Assembly: GCF_029643245.1 (NCBI RefSeq)
Contig: NZ_CP116398.1
Location: forward strand, 3,464,372-3,528,371
DNA: 64,000 nucleotides
Source: Methylomonas sp. EFPC3
GTDB lineage: Bacteria > Pseudomonadota > Gammaproteobacteria > Methylococcales > Methylomonadaceae
Reading direction: 5' to 3'
The position numbers and the translations under genes are program-made. The first letter of the stretch is position 1. Each line of letters starts with the position of its first letter. This document shows, one piece after another, positions 54,861-64,000 of the stretch. The notes under the pieces were generated by a model. The model saw only the letters and a list, made by a program, of their open reading frames with translations, was not told the DNA's origin and ran no database searches.

Positions 54861-55454
54861 TGGTTTCTCCTTGATTAACATGTGCGTTCGGTTGGCCAGG
54901 ATGTTGGCTCTGCACGTTAACTGGGTCGATGTTTGTGAGATAAAAGTCTGTTCCTTGACCATGATGATGAAGATACGTTGAATTTGTTTCAAAATCGGGT
55001 CAGCAGAGGAATCCGTTCGTGCCTGCATCGCCGCGTACTTGCATGATTTGTCGGTTCTAATCATAACTCCTTAGTTGCAATAGATAAACCCTATTTTTTG
55101 ATTTGTTTCGGAATGTAAATTGTACTATCGGGTATAGGACGGAATTGTGACGTGGATTCCGAACGCATAACGTACATTTTTTGTCCGCTCAACTTGAGCG
55201 GTTGTGTTGCGGCCAGACGTGGTTGACATGCGAGCGATAAATGGAGATGCTGAGTAGCGTGCCCGTGTCGAGGGTGAGTGTGTTTTCGCGGAAGATGGTG
55301 TTTTACTTTCCATGTTTTGTACGTCTACGCCGTTTTTCGATTTGGTTGATACCGGTCGATTCGGCGGTTTTCTTTTAATCCAATCCCCTTTTGGGCGGGG
55401 CATTTCGCGCTGTTGCCTTTAAGTAGAGGATATATTGCCGATTCTGGATGCCTT
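54861..55454. other. Divergent spacer without recognised genes
   Basis: About 590 bp between the beta-helix genes and the plus-strand WecG-family gene. Open frames here (for example a minus-strand frame at 55125-55403) have skewed, low-complexity translations and no ribosome site, so I do not call them. Promoters for both flanking transcripts must lie here, but no box is convincing. Confidence 0.5.
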
Positions 55455-56237
55455 ATGGATCAAGGTTTAATGCTTCCCAAAGCCGTTGAGGTGCTTGGGA
55501 TTAATTTCCCCATGCTCTCTTACGAGAGCGCATTGCAATTATTTGAATCGTGGATAGCCGGCGGAGAGGCGCATCAAGTGTGTATTGCAAATGTGCACAC
55601 AACGGTAGCCAGTTTGAGCGACCACGAACTACGCCGGATTTCCAACGAGGCGTTGTCGACAATGGATGGTTTGCCGCTGGTTTGGTACGCGAATTTGGTT
55701 CGCCAAGCCAATATCGCCAGCCGCGTGTGCGGACCGGATTTGATGCTTAAGTGCTTGGAGCACGGTCAGGCCCGAGGTTGGCGGCATTTTTTTCTGGGCG
55801 GTAAGGACGAGGTGTTGGCGGACTTGGTCAAGAATGTGCGCAGCCGTTTCCCGGAAGCCGATATTGTGGGTTGGCATTCGCCGCCGTTCCGGCCGTTATC
55901 GGAGGAAGAAGACAGGCAATTGGTCGATTTGATTAACGATGCCAAACCCGATTTTTTGTGGGTTGGCTTGGGCGCGCCGAAGCAGGAAAAGTGGATTGCT
56001 TCGCATCTTGATCGGGTACATGTTCCGGTGCAGCTTGGTGTCGGTGCCGCCTTCGATTTTCACTCGGGGCATATCAAGCGGGCGCCGCTGTGGATGCAGA
56101 AAAGCGGTCTGGAGTGGGTTTATCGTATGGCTAAAGATCGGCGGTTGATTAAGCGTTATTTTGCGACCAACCCGGTGTTTTTGTGGCACTTTGCCAAGGA
56201 TTTTTTGCTGGTCCGGATTTTAGGAAAGGCAGTTTAG
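55455..56237 (+). CDS. WecG/TagA/CpsF-family glycosyltransferase
   Basis: A 260-residue GT26 enzyme. Signatures: NVHTTVASLSD near the N-terminus, TMDGLPLVW with the catalytic-type Asp, RVCGPDLM, HFFLGGKDEVL, and the C-terminal LWVGLGAPKQEKWI and GVGAAFDFHSGHIKRAP. It transfers a HexNAc or ManNAc-type sugar to a lipid-linked acceptor. ATG 55455 is chosen by comparison with family length; TTG/ATG alternatives at 55413 and 55470 exist. GC content has returned to that of the flanks, so it marks the right end of the island. Confidence 0.88.
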   Translation: MDQGLMLPKAVEVLGINFPMLSYESALQLFESWIAGGEAHQVCIANVHTTVASLSDHELRRISNEALSTMDGLPLVWYANLVRQANIASRVCGPDLMLKCLEHGQARGWRHFFLGGKDEVLADLVKNVRSRFPEADIVGWHSPPFRPLSEEEDRQLVDLINDAKPDFLWVGLGAPKQEKWIASHLDRVHVPVQLGVGAAFDFHSGHIKRAPLWMQKSGLEWVYRMAKDRRLIKRYFATNPVFLWHFAKDFLLVRILGKAV

Positions 56238-56239
56238 GG

Positions 56240-56346
56240 CAATGTCGTTAAGTTAGGAGCAAACCGGCTTGTTCAAATGCTGTGAGCAGGCCTTGTTATG
56301 ATCGCGGGCGTGGCCCGCTCCTACCATCCTTAATTTAACGACATTG
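56240..56346 (-). repeat. REP/MITE-like element, copy C
   Basis: A 107-bp element starting CAATGTCGTTAAGTTAGGA two bases after the WecG-family stop and ending TCCTTAATTTAACGACATTG. The ends are near-perfect inverted repeats of each other and of copy B. The interior shares GATCGCGGG and GGCCCGCTCCTACC with copies A and B but has a diverged left arm. It may act as a transcription or mRNA-stability boundary. Confidence 0.78.
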
Positions 56347-56446
56347 GGCCTGGGGATATTTGCTTCGACATTGCTTAGCACGCAAGGCCCACAACGCACA
56401 CCAGTTGCTGTTGCTGATTGATTGCCCAAGCATACGAAAGGGGTCT

Positions 56447-56479
56447 GCCGTTCACGGTTCGAAGTTTGCGGTGAACGGC
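56447..56479. other. Hairpin between WecG-family and FKBP genes
   Basis: GCCGTTCAC (56447-56455) and GTGAACGGC (56471-56479) are perfect 9-bp inverted repeats around a 15-base loop; an outer CCCAAGC/GCTTGGG pair (56425, 56478) extends it imperfectly. It lies 30 bp after the stop of the minus-strand FKBP gene. No T-run, so a factor-independent terminator is uncertain. Confidence 0.45.
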
Positions 56480-56508
56480 TTGGGTTAAGGCTTTGGAGGA
56501 CGGGGGCC

Positions 56509-56988
56509 TTAATTTACTTTGATCAATTCCACATCAAAAATCAGCGCCGAGTTCGGACCGATGTCGCGGCCGGCGCCGCGTTCGCCGTAGGCCAGGTTGG
56601 AGGGGATGAAGAAGCGGTATTTGGCGCCTTCTTTCATCAGCTGAACGCCTTCGGTCCAGCCGGCGATGACTCTGTTCAGTGGGAACGTGGCTGGTGCGCC
56701 GCGGCTGTAAGAGCTGTCGAATTCTTTACCGTCAATGGTGGTGCCTTTGTAGTGAACGGTTACGTTATCGCTGGCTTTGGGCGCTGCGCCGGTGCCTTCG
56801 GTAAATACTTGGTATTGCAGGCCGCTGGCGGTGGTGGTTACGCCGGCGTTTTTGGCGTTGTCGGCTAGGTATTTTTCGCCGGCGGCTTTGTTTTCGGCTG
56901 GGGTGTTGGCGTTGGCCAGTGAGAACATAATAAATCCTGTGATAAATGCGATTAATGTGGCGATAACTCGTTGTTTCATAGACTTCAT
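56509..56988 (-). CDS. FKBP-type peptidyl-prolyl isomerase, exported
   Basis: A 159-residue protein with an N-terminal signal or anchor (about 5-27) and a C-terminal FKBP domain: VTVHYKGTTIDGKEFDSSY, AGWTEGVQLMKEGAKYRFFIP and LAYGERGAG, with ALIFDVELIKV as last strand. It assists folding of periplasmic proteins. The short dimerisation region typical of FkpA/Mip is reduced to about 30 residues. ATG 56988 has CGGAG five bases upstream; a further 20 open codons upstream are not used. Confidence 0.93.
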   Translation of the reverse strand: MKSMKQRVIATLIAFITGFIMFSLANANTPAENKAAGEKYLADNAKNAGVTTTASGLQYQVFTEGTGAAPKASDNVTVHYKGTTIDGKEFDSSYSRGAPATFPLNRVIAGWTEGVQLMKEGAKYRFFIPSNLAYGERGAGRDIGPNSALIFDVELIKVN

Positions 56989-57090
56989 GAATACTCCGGT
57001 AGGTGGTTGTGCCGTTAAATCCGGGGGCGCGGTGTTGGATTTGCGCACGCCCCGGCTTGACGGAATCGGATTAATGGGGCGGATAGTTTA

Positions 57091-57681
57091 TCAGTTTTTG
57101 GCTTCCAGCTCCTGCCGGCAGCCGGCCAGTTGTGCGTCGTAGCGTAATGCGCGTTGGTGCACTTTTTTGGCAGTATTCATCAGCCATTGTTTCGACAGGT
57201 AGGTGTTGCGCTGGAAGCCGCCCAGTCCTTCGTGGTAGGTCAAGTAAAGCTTTTGCGCGTCCGAGGTCGGGATGCCGAGTTTGCGGTTGCTGGTAGCGCA
57301 GTACCAGGCCACGAAGTCGCAACTGTCGGCAAAGTCTTCGCGGTTTGCCCACCAGTTGCCGGCTTGCTTTTGGTAATCGGCCCAGGTTTCGTCTTTGGCC
57401 TGCGGATACCCGTATGCGCTGCTCGAACGGAACCAGGGAATAAATCCTAAAATCAGCGGCCGCGGCGGTTGGGCGTCGGCGACAAAGCTGGATTCCTGAT
57501 TGATGATGGCCATTTGCACCGCGATCGGCACGCCCCAGCGCCGGGCGGAGCTGAGGCTGGCTTGGTACCAGTCTTCTTTCTCGCGGAAGATTTGGCAGAT
57601 GTTTTCCGGGTTTTTCGGCGGTAGGCTTGCGCAAGCCGACAAAACGGCTAAGCTTGCCAGACAAAAAAATTTGTTTAACAT
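57091..57681 (-). CDS. Lipoprotein with lytic-transglycosylase-like domain
   Basis: A 196-residue protein with a lipobox (LAVLSACAS) predicting an envelope lipoprotein. The domain resembles SLT-type lysozyme-like folds: the IINQESSF segment has the candidate catalytic Glu, followed by AYGYPQAKDETW and later TYHEGLGG and NTYLSKQWLMNTA. It probably cleaves peptidoglycan glycan strands. The start ATG 57681 is preferred to a TTG two codons upstream. Monocistronic appearance; ~100 bp separate it from the FKBP gene downstream. Confidence 0.85.
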   Translation of the reverse strand: MLNKFFCLASLAVLSACASLPPKNPENICQIFREKEDWYQASLSSARRWGVPIAVQMAIINQESSFVADAQPPRPLILGFIPWFRSSSAYGYPQAKDETWADYQKQAGNWWANREDFADSCDFVAWYCATSNRKLGIPTSDAQKLYLTYHEGLGGFQRNTYLSKQWLMNTAKKVHQRALRYDAQLAGCRQELEAKN

Positions 57682-57775
57682 ACCCAATCAGAATTCATAA
57701 AAATACATAAGGTCTTTCGATCATGTTCAGGGCTTGCCAGCCCAGTAAAACATGGCCTGAGACAAGGATTAACAC

Positions 57776-58408
57776 ATGTTCGCCACCGAAAACCGCGCCT
57801 ACCGAAAAAGCCTTGCTAGCCACGGACTTTTGTACCTAGGTCAAGAAGAGCATGAAATTTTGGTGCTTAATCTATCGATCACCGGTGTGCTGACGCTGTT
57901 AAAGGTCAAGCCCTCGTTTGCCGGCATCAAGGACATTTTCAGGGTCTTGCAAGTTTCGCCTATCGTCGACTTTTATCTGCCTGAAATCAACTTGGCGGGC
58001 GAAGCCGAAGTGGTCAGGGCGGAGTCGGTCGATGCCGGATTTCAGATTGCGATCGAATTCCGCAACCTAACTTACGACGTCGATAGCTTGCTTTATAGGC
58101 GCCGAGCGTATCGGAAGAGCATTTCTGCCGCCGGTCATATCGTGTTCAACGAAACCGATTATGCGTTCAATACCGAGAATGTGTCGATAGACGGCATCAT
58201 GATTCGCATGTTGGGCAGGATAGAGGTCGAGGAAGGCACGGTTGTCAGTTTCGATTTTCAGGAGCTCGAAGAAGAAGGCGAGGCCAAGGTGGTGTGGGTG
58301 GAATATGACGATATTTCCACGCTGATAGGTTTGCAGTATTTGCACTTGCGTCGGGGCGAAATCGTTGGCGTGCCCAAATTTAGCCAGCCGATTTGGAAGT
58401 CGGCGTAA
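57776..58408 (+). CDS. Tandem PilZ-domain protein
   Basis: A 210-residue cytoplasmic protein with two PilZ-like modules. The second has the complete cyclic-di-GMP signature: RRAYR (R109-R113, RxxxR) and NVSIDG (N135-S137-G140, N/DxSxxG). The first keeps NLSITG (N32-S34-G37) but its arginine motif reads NRAYR, so one of the two Arg is missing and it may not bind the ligand alone. It could couple cyclic-di-GMP to motility or polysaccharide output, both represented in the window. No enzymatic domain. Confidence 0.82.
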   Translation: MFATENRAYRKSLASHGLLYLGQEEHEILVLNLSITGVLTLLKVKPSFAGIKDIFRVLQVSPIVDFYLPEINLAGEAEVVRAESVDAGFQIAIEFRNLTYDVDSLLYRRRAYRKSISAAGHIVFNETDYAFNTENVSIDGIMIRMLGRIEVEEGTVVSFDFQELEEEGEAKVVWVEYDDISTLIGLQYLHLRRGEIVGVPKFSQPIWKSA

Positions 58409-58458
58409 GCTCGGCAGGTACTCCGGGGTGAAGCGGCTCGAGCCGTAGCGCTTTTCGC

Positions 58459-59802
58459 TCAGTTTTTCGCCGCTCGTCTGGGGGCGAGCGGTGTCACGTC
58501 CATATCAAAATTCTGCTTGATGCGTTGGGCAACAATTTTGACTTCTTTTTTGTTTTTCAACGGTCCGACCACGACTTGATAACTACCGTCTTTGGCGACC
58601 TTGTGCGCTGGGATCGGCGGGCCTTGGTGATTTAACATCGCGGCCAGCTTTTGCGCATCGGTTGCGTTGTCGAATACCGCCGCTTGAATGGCCCAGTCGC
58701 TATCGCTTAACTCCGACGGGATTGGTTGGCCGAATAGCTTGTCCGGGCGGGCTAACGGAATGGCGTTGGCGCGTAACTCCGCTAGGTCGGGGCTGCCGGC
58801 CAAGACTGGCGTGGCAATCCCGTCGGCGCGCCGCAGAATAAGGTCGGCTTTGCTCCAGTCGATCTCGGCACCTTTAGCTGCGGCAAGTTGTTGAAGCTTC
58901 TTGCGAATGTCTTTTTGCAGCTGCTTTGTTTGTTTCTCCCATTTGTCCAGCGGCGGATGCGCTTCCAGATACAGCATGTCGTCGCGCCACGCTGCCAGAT
59001 AAGGTTGGTGGACGATATTGACCGGCGTGCCGATCTCGACCTTGCCGAACAGCGTTTCGATATCTTCCGGGTAGAGTTGCACGCAGCCGTGGCTGACTTG
59101 CATGCCGATGCCGTAGGGCTTGTTGGTGCCGTGGATCAGGTAACCGCTGAAGCCAAGCGGCATGGCGTAGTCGCCTAGCGGGTTGTCCGGCCCGGAGCGG
59201 ACTACTTTGGGCAACGGCGTACCTTGCGCTTGATGTTCCCGTTGGATCGATGCCGGTACGGTCCAATCCGGATTGGCTTTCTTGGCGACGATCTGGGTTT
59301 GCCCTAGCGGCGTGTGCCAGCCTTGACGACCGATACCCACCGGATAAGTCAGCACGCTGTTGGTCGCGTTCTTTGGATAATAAAACATGCGCATGTTGGC
59401 CAGATTTAGCACGATACCCTTGCGTGGGGCGTCCGGCAGAATGAAGCTGAGCGGCAATAATACATTCTGGCCCGAGGACAATGTCCAGGGATCGACGCCG
59501 GCGTTGGCGTTGGCAATGTCGTTGAAGCCCAGGCCGTAGTGGCGGCCGATGTCGGACAGCGTGTCGTTTTCGGCGCTGGTGATGCTGGCCAACTCGCCGA
59601 CCATGTTTTGGCCGGGACTCAGGCTGAATTCGTGTATCGGCAGGTCTTCGGCTTTGCTGTTCCAGACGATGGTTTCCGGCTCGGGCTGCTGGAATATCTG
59701 CAAGCTTTGGCAGCCGGACAGCAATTGGCTCAATAGCAGCGCCGAGACGGCTAACGCTTTGGGCGATGTGATGCTGTTTGGCGTGGCGGCGGGTCGAGTC
59801 AT
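58459..59802 (-). CDS. L,D-transpeptidase lipoprotein with LysM and SPOR domains
   Basis: A 447-residue envelope protein. Lipobox LLSGC with Cys31; LysM peptidoglycan-binding domain about 68-120 (NDTLSDIGRHYGLGFNDIANAN); YkuD catalytic domain about 127-275 with H224, H238 and nucleophile C240 in MQVSHGCVQLYPEDIE; C-terminal SPOR-like repeat about 368-440. The common SHGCxR has Gln in place of Arg, as in some YnhG-like members. It would make 3-3 crosslinks or attach lipoprotein. The LysM-YkuD-SPOR order suggests recruitment to division sites. Start ATG 59802. Confidence 0.87.
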   Translation of the reverse strand: MTRPAATPNSITSPKALAVSALLLSQLLSGCQSLQIFQQPEPETIVWNSKAEDLPIHEFSLSPGQNMVGELASITSAENDTLSDIGRHYGLGFNDIANANAGVDPWTLSSGQNVLLPLSFILPDAPRKGIVLNLANMRMFYYPKNATNSVLTYPVGIGRQGWHTPLGQTQIVAKKANPDWTVPASIQREHQAQGTPLPKVVRSGPDNPLGDYAMPLGFSGYLIHGTNKPYGIGMQVSHGCVQLYPEDIETLFGKVEIGTPVNIVHQPYLAAWRDDMLYLEAHPPLDKWEKQTKQLQKDIRKKLQQLAAAKGAEIDWSKADLILRRADGIATPVLAGSPDLAELRANAIPLARPDKLFGQPIPSELSDSDWAIQAAVFDNATDAQKLAAMLNHQGPPIPAHKVAKDGSYQVVVGPLKNKKEVKIVAQRIKQNFDMDVTPLAPRRAAKN

Positions 59803-60152
59803 GTGTCTGTTAAATTTTCAAAATCAGGTGTTTGACACTAAACGATGCAAATTAAAGTCAGATGAGGTGGCGATTAAGAGCGAATTAAGATGAATGAATC
59901 TAACTCTAAACGTTAGAATATTACTATAACTTTTTATTATAAAAGTAAAATTTATTTTTCATGTTGCGGTGATTTGTTTGATGCGATGGCGTGGTGGTGC
60001 TGGCTTGGCGGTGCAGCGGCTTGAGGCGGCCGGCTGTGTGGCCGCTTGGTTTGCGGGCAACGTTTGCCGGGCCGGCGCAGGATAAAGGGCTTGAGCGGTA
60101 GCGAATTCGCAGTAAACTACTCGGTTATTACCTATTTGATCCGGAGTTCTGC
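59803..60152. other. Divergent AT-rich spacer
   Basis: 350 bp between the L,D-transpeptidase and Mrp genes. The region 59880-59970 is very AT-rich and includes a small inverted repeat TCTAAC/GTTAGA (59899-59917). It is a likely place for divergent promoters, but no box pair is convincing, and no gene is seen. Confidence 0.4.
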
Positions 60153-61244
60153 ATGGCGAGCATTGACAAGGCGGTTGTCGAAAATTTACTGAAAAGTTTC
60201 ATCGATCCGAATGTCGAAACCGACCTGGTTTCGGCTAAATCGGTCAAGAAGATCGGCGTGGAAGGCCAAGATGTCAGCGTGTCGATCGAACTGGGTTATC
60301 CAGCCAAAAGCTACCAGGAAGAATTGCGTGAAGCATTGACGCGGCGCCTGCAGGCGCTGCCCGATGTGGGCAAAGTCGATGTTGTGGTCAACGTCAATAT
60401 TGTGTCCCATTCGGTGCAAAAGACGCTGAAACCGTTGCCCAACGTAAAAAACGTTATCGCCGTGGCATCGGGCAAAGGCGGCGTCGGCAAGTCCACCACC
60501 TCAGTGAATTTGGCCTTGGCGTTGGCCGCCGAGGGTGCCAATGTCGGCATTCTCGATGCCGATATTTACGGGCCGAGCATTCCGACCATGCTGGGTTTGT
60601 CCGGTAAACCGGACAGCGAGGACGGCAAAATGCTGAAGCCGAAGGTCTCCTTCGGCATCCAGACCATGTCCATCGGTTATTTGGTCGATCCGGACCAACC
60701 TATGATCTGGCGCGGGCCGATGGTGACCGGCGCGCTACAGCAGTTGCTGACCCAAACTCAATGGGACAGCGTGGATTATCTGATTATCGACCTGCCGCCG
60801 GGTACCGGCGATATTCAACTGACGCTGGCGCAGCAGATTCCGGTCAGCGGAGCCGTGGTCGTCACCACGCCGCAGGACATCGCCTTGATCGACGCTCAGC
60901 GGGGTCTCGGGATGTTCGAAAAGGTGAATGTGCCGATTCTGGGTCTGGTTGAGAACATGAGCATGCACATCTGCAGCAATTGCGGACATGAGGAAGCGAT
61001 TTTCGGCCAGGGCGGCGGCGTGGCGATGGCGGCGAAAAACAAAGTGGATATGCTTGGCGCGTTGCCCTTGGATATCCATATCCGGGAATATGCCGATAGC
61101 GGCCGACCATCGGTGGTGGCCGATCCGGACGGGCGGCCGGCGCAAATTTATAAGGCAATCGCCCGCAAAATGGCCGCCAAATTGGCAATGCGGACCAAGG
61201 ATTACAGCGGCCGTTTTCCGAATATTGTGATTCAGAATACTTAA
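60153..61244 (+). CDS. apbC: Mrp/ApbC iron-sulfur cluster carrier ATPase
   Basis: A 363-residue cytoplasmic P-loop protein that carries and delivers 4Fe-4S clusters. An N-terminal DUF59/MIP18-like domain (about 1-85) precedes the deviant Walker A SGKGGVGKSTTSVNLA, the Walker B region DLPPGTGD and the cluster-binding CxxC in MHICSNCGHEE. Full length for the family. Start ATG 60153 with CGGAG upstream. Monocistronic, convergent with proB. Confidence 0.95.
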   Translation: MASIDKAVVENLLKSFIDPNVETDLVSAKSVKKIGVEGQDVSVSIELGYPAKSYQEELREALTRRLQALPDVGKVDVVVNVNIVSHSVQKTLKPLPNVKNVIAVASGKGGVGKSTTSVNLALALAAEGANVGILDADIYGPSIPTMLGLSGKPDSEDGKMLKPKVSFGIQTMSIGYLVDPDQPMIWRGPMVTGALQQLLTQTQWDSVDYLIIDLPPGTGDIQLTLAQQIPVSGAVVVTTPQDIALIDAQRGLGMFEKVNVPILGLVENMSMHICSNCGHEEAIFGQGGGVAMAAKNKVDMLGALPLDIHIREYADSGRPSVVADPDGRPAQIYKAIARKMAAKLAMRTKDYSGRFPNIVIQNT

Positions 61245-61288
61245 GCTGGTGTCAGGCCGGCTTGGCGACTTTGCCAATCCGGCCCGTT

Positions 61289-63458
<2,170 letters not shown>

Positions 63459-63472
63459 CTACCGGTATAAAC

Positions 63473-63503
63473 AAAAAAGCCCCGCTATGAAACGAGGCTT
63501 TTT
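63473..63503 (-). terminator. Terminator between rpmA and obgE
   Basis: Read on the minus strand, an imperfect GCCTCG/GCGGGGC stem with a 7-base loop is preceded by a run of A and followed by six T. It lies 30 bp after the rpmA stop and before the obgE start, so obgE either has its own promoter or depends on read-through. Confidence 0.8.
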
Positions 63504-63533
63504 GGATCGAATGTGCCAAGGCACAATCGGGAT

Positions 63534-63791
63534 TTACGCTGCTGCAATACTGACGTATTTGCGGTTTTGCGGGCCTTTTTCAACGAAAACCACTTTGCCG
63601 TCGGCCAATGCGAACAGGGTGTGGTCTTTGCCGATGCCGACGTTGTCGCCAGCGTGGAACTTGGTGCCGCGTTGGCGAACCAGGATGTTGCCAGCTTTTA
63701 CGACTTGGCCGCCGAAACGTTTGACGCCCAGTCGTTGTGCGTTAGAGTCGCGACCGTTGCGGGTACTACCGCCTGCCTTCTTGTGAGCCAT
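63534..63791 (-). CDS. rpmA: Ribosomal protein L27 (bL27)
   Basis: An 85-residue ribosomal protein. The N-terminal [16 protein letters not shown] reaches the peptidyl-transferase centre, and the [18 protein letters not shown] and [12 protein letters not shown] segments are standard. The N-terminus is of the proteobacterial type, with no cleavable leader as in Firmicutes. It lies 18 bp after rplU in the usual rplU-rpmA operon. Confidence 0.98.
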   Translation of the reverse strand: MAHKKAGGSTRNGRDSNAQRLGVKRFGGQVVKAGNILVRQRGTKFHAGDNVGIGKDHTLFALADGKVVFVEKGPQNRKYVSIAAA

Positions 63792-63809
63792 GTTTTATCC
63801 TCGGATAAG

Positions 63810-64000
63810 TTATGCCGAAATGCCGGTGATTTGCACTTCTGTGTAATATTGACGGTGCCCCATTTGTTTCATGTGGTGCTTACGTCTTCTGAATTTGATG
63901 ATTCTGACTTTTTTGTGGCGGCCTTGAGAGACAACAGTCGCGGTCACTTTGCTGCCTTGAACAAAAGGCTGACCTACTTTTACAGAGTCGCCTGATTGCA
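63810..64000 (-). CDS. rplU: Ribosomal protein L21 (bL21), C-terminal part
   Basis: About 62 C-terminal residues; the start is beyond the right edge. The visible sequence includes [34 protein letters not shown] and [12 protein letters not shown], the conserved C-terminus of L21. The stop codon is at 63810-63812. First gene of the rplU-rpmA operon. Confidence 0.96.
   Translation of the reverse strand, partial: QSGDSVKVGQPFVQGSKVTATVVSQGRHKKVRIIKFRRRKHHMKQMGHRQYYTEVQITGISA

Noticed and set aside
55125..55403. 92-codon minus-strand frame upstream of the WecG-family gene
   Set aside because: Ser/Thr/Lys-rich translation without structure, no ribosome site, located in a promoter-bearing divergent spacer.

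Overview
The window is bacterial chromosome, most likely from a gammaproteobacterial methylotroph or methanotroph of the Methylococcales/Methylomonas type. This is inferred from gene content and protein style: a hopanoid-type HpnN transporter, gammaproteobacterial damX-aroB-aroK and proB-obgE-rpmA-rplU neighbourhoods, MotAB, and an exopolysaccharide locus. No taxonomic marker such as rRNA or pmo is present, so the assignment stays inferential. No rRNA, tRNA or CRISPR array was found.

Layout. (1) 1-4.6 kb: the tail of an unknown gene, a PhoP/PhoQ-like two-component pair with an ATGA overlap, and a FecA-type TonB-dependent receptor. (2) 4.7-14.8 kb: a metal-acquisition district, probably nickel/cobalt. 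It holds three HupE/UreJ-type permeases, a second TonB receptor, a NikR regulator with intact nickel ligands, and a tight six-gene minus-strand operon. That operon encodes two unknown membrane proteins, a CopC-fold protein lacking the usual copper histidines, a tail-anchored periplasmic protein, a c-type cytochrome lipoprotein and a DUF2490 outer-membrane protein. It is the best candidate here for an undescribed system. (3) 14.8-16.4 kb: a mobile scar with one orphan gene flanked by 14-bp inverted repeats resembling integron attC half-sites, then a chimeric remnant of two REP-associated transposases. (4) 16.4-27 kb: housekeeping and envelope genes (alcohol dehydrogenase plus APH/AAA protein, UppP, Ca/Na antiporter, HpnN, MotAB, a membrane-anchored methyltransferase). 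(5) 27-37 kb, minus strand: three overlapping surface-sugar genes (epimerase, GlcNAc-1-P-transferase type, WbpM type), DUF411, YjbQ, hemE, damX, aroB, aroK, pyrF. (6) 37.4-56.2 kb: an exopolysaccharide island with priming transferase, VanZ-like protein, Wzy, Wzx, glycosyltransferases, acyltransferase, two tandem parallel beta-helix proteins and a WecG-family transferase. Its centre is clearly AT-richer than the flanks, suggesting transfer. (7) 56.5-64 kb: FKBP isomerase, lytic-transglycosylase-like lipoprotein, tandem PilZ protein, LysM/L,D-transpeptidase/SPOR protein, Mrp ATPase, proB, obgE, rpmA and the end of rplU.

Two small non-autonomous repeat families punctuate the window: one 139-bp MITE with perfect 21-bp ends (40106-40244), and three copies of a REP/MITE-like element (36212, 43549, 56240) bounding or lying within the polysaccharide region.

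How the parts fit: the TonB receptors would bring chelated metal across the outer membrane, the HupE-type permeases across the inner membrane, and NikR would repress uptake when metal is plentiful. The polysaccharide genes supply undecaprenyl-linked sugar priming, assembly, flipping, polymerisation and probably periplasmic or extracellular polymer modification. UppP recycles the same lipid carrier.
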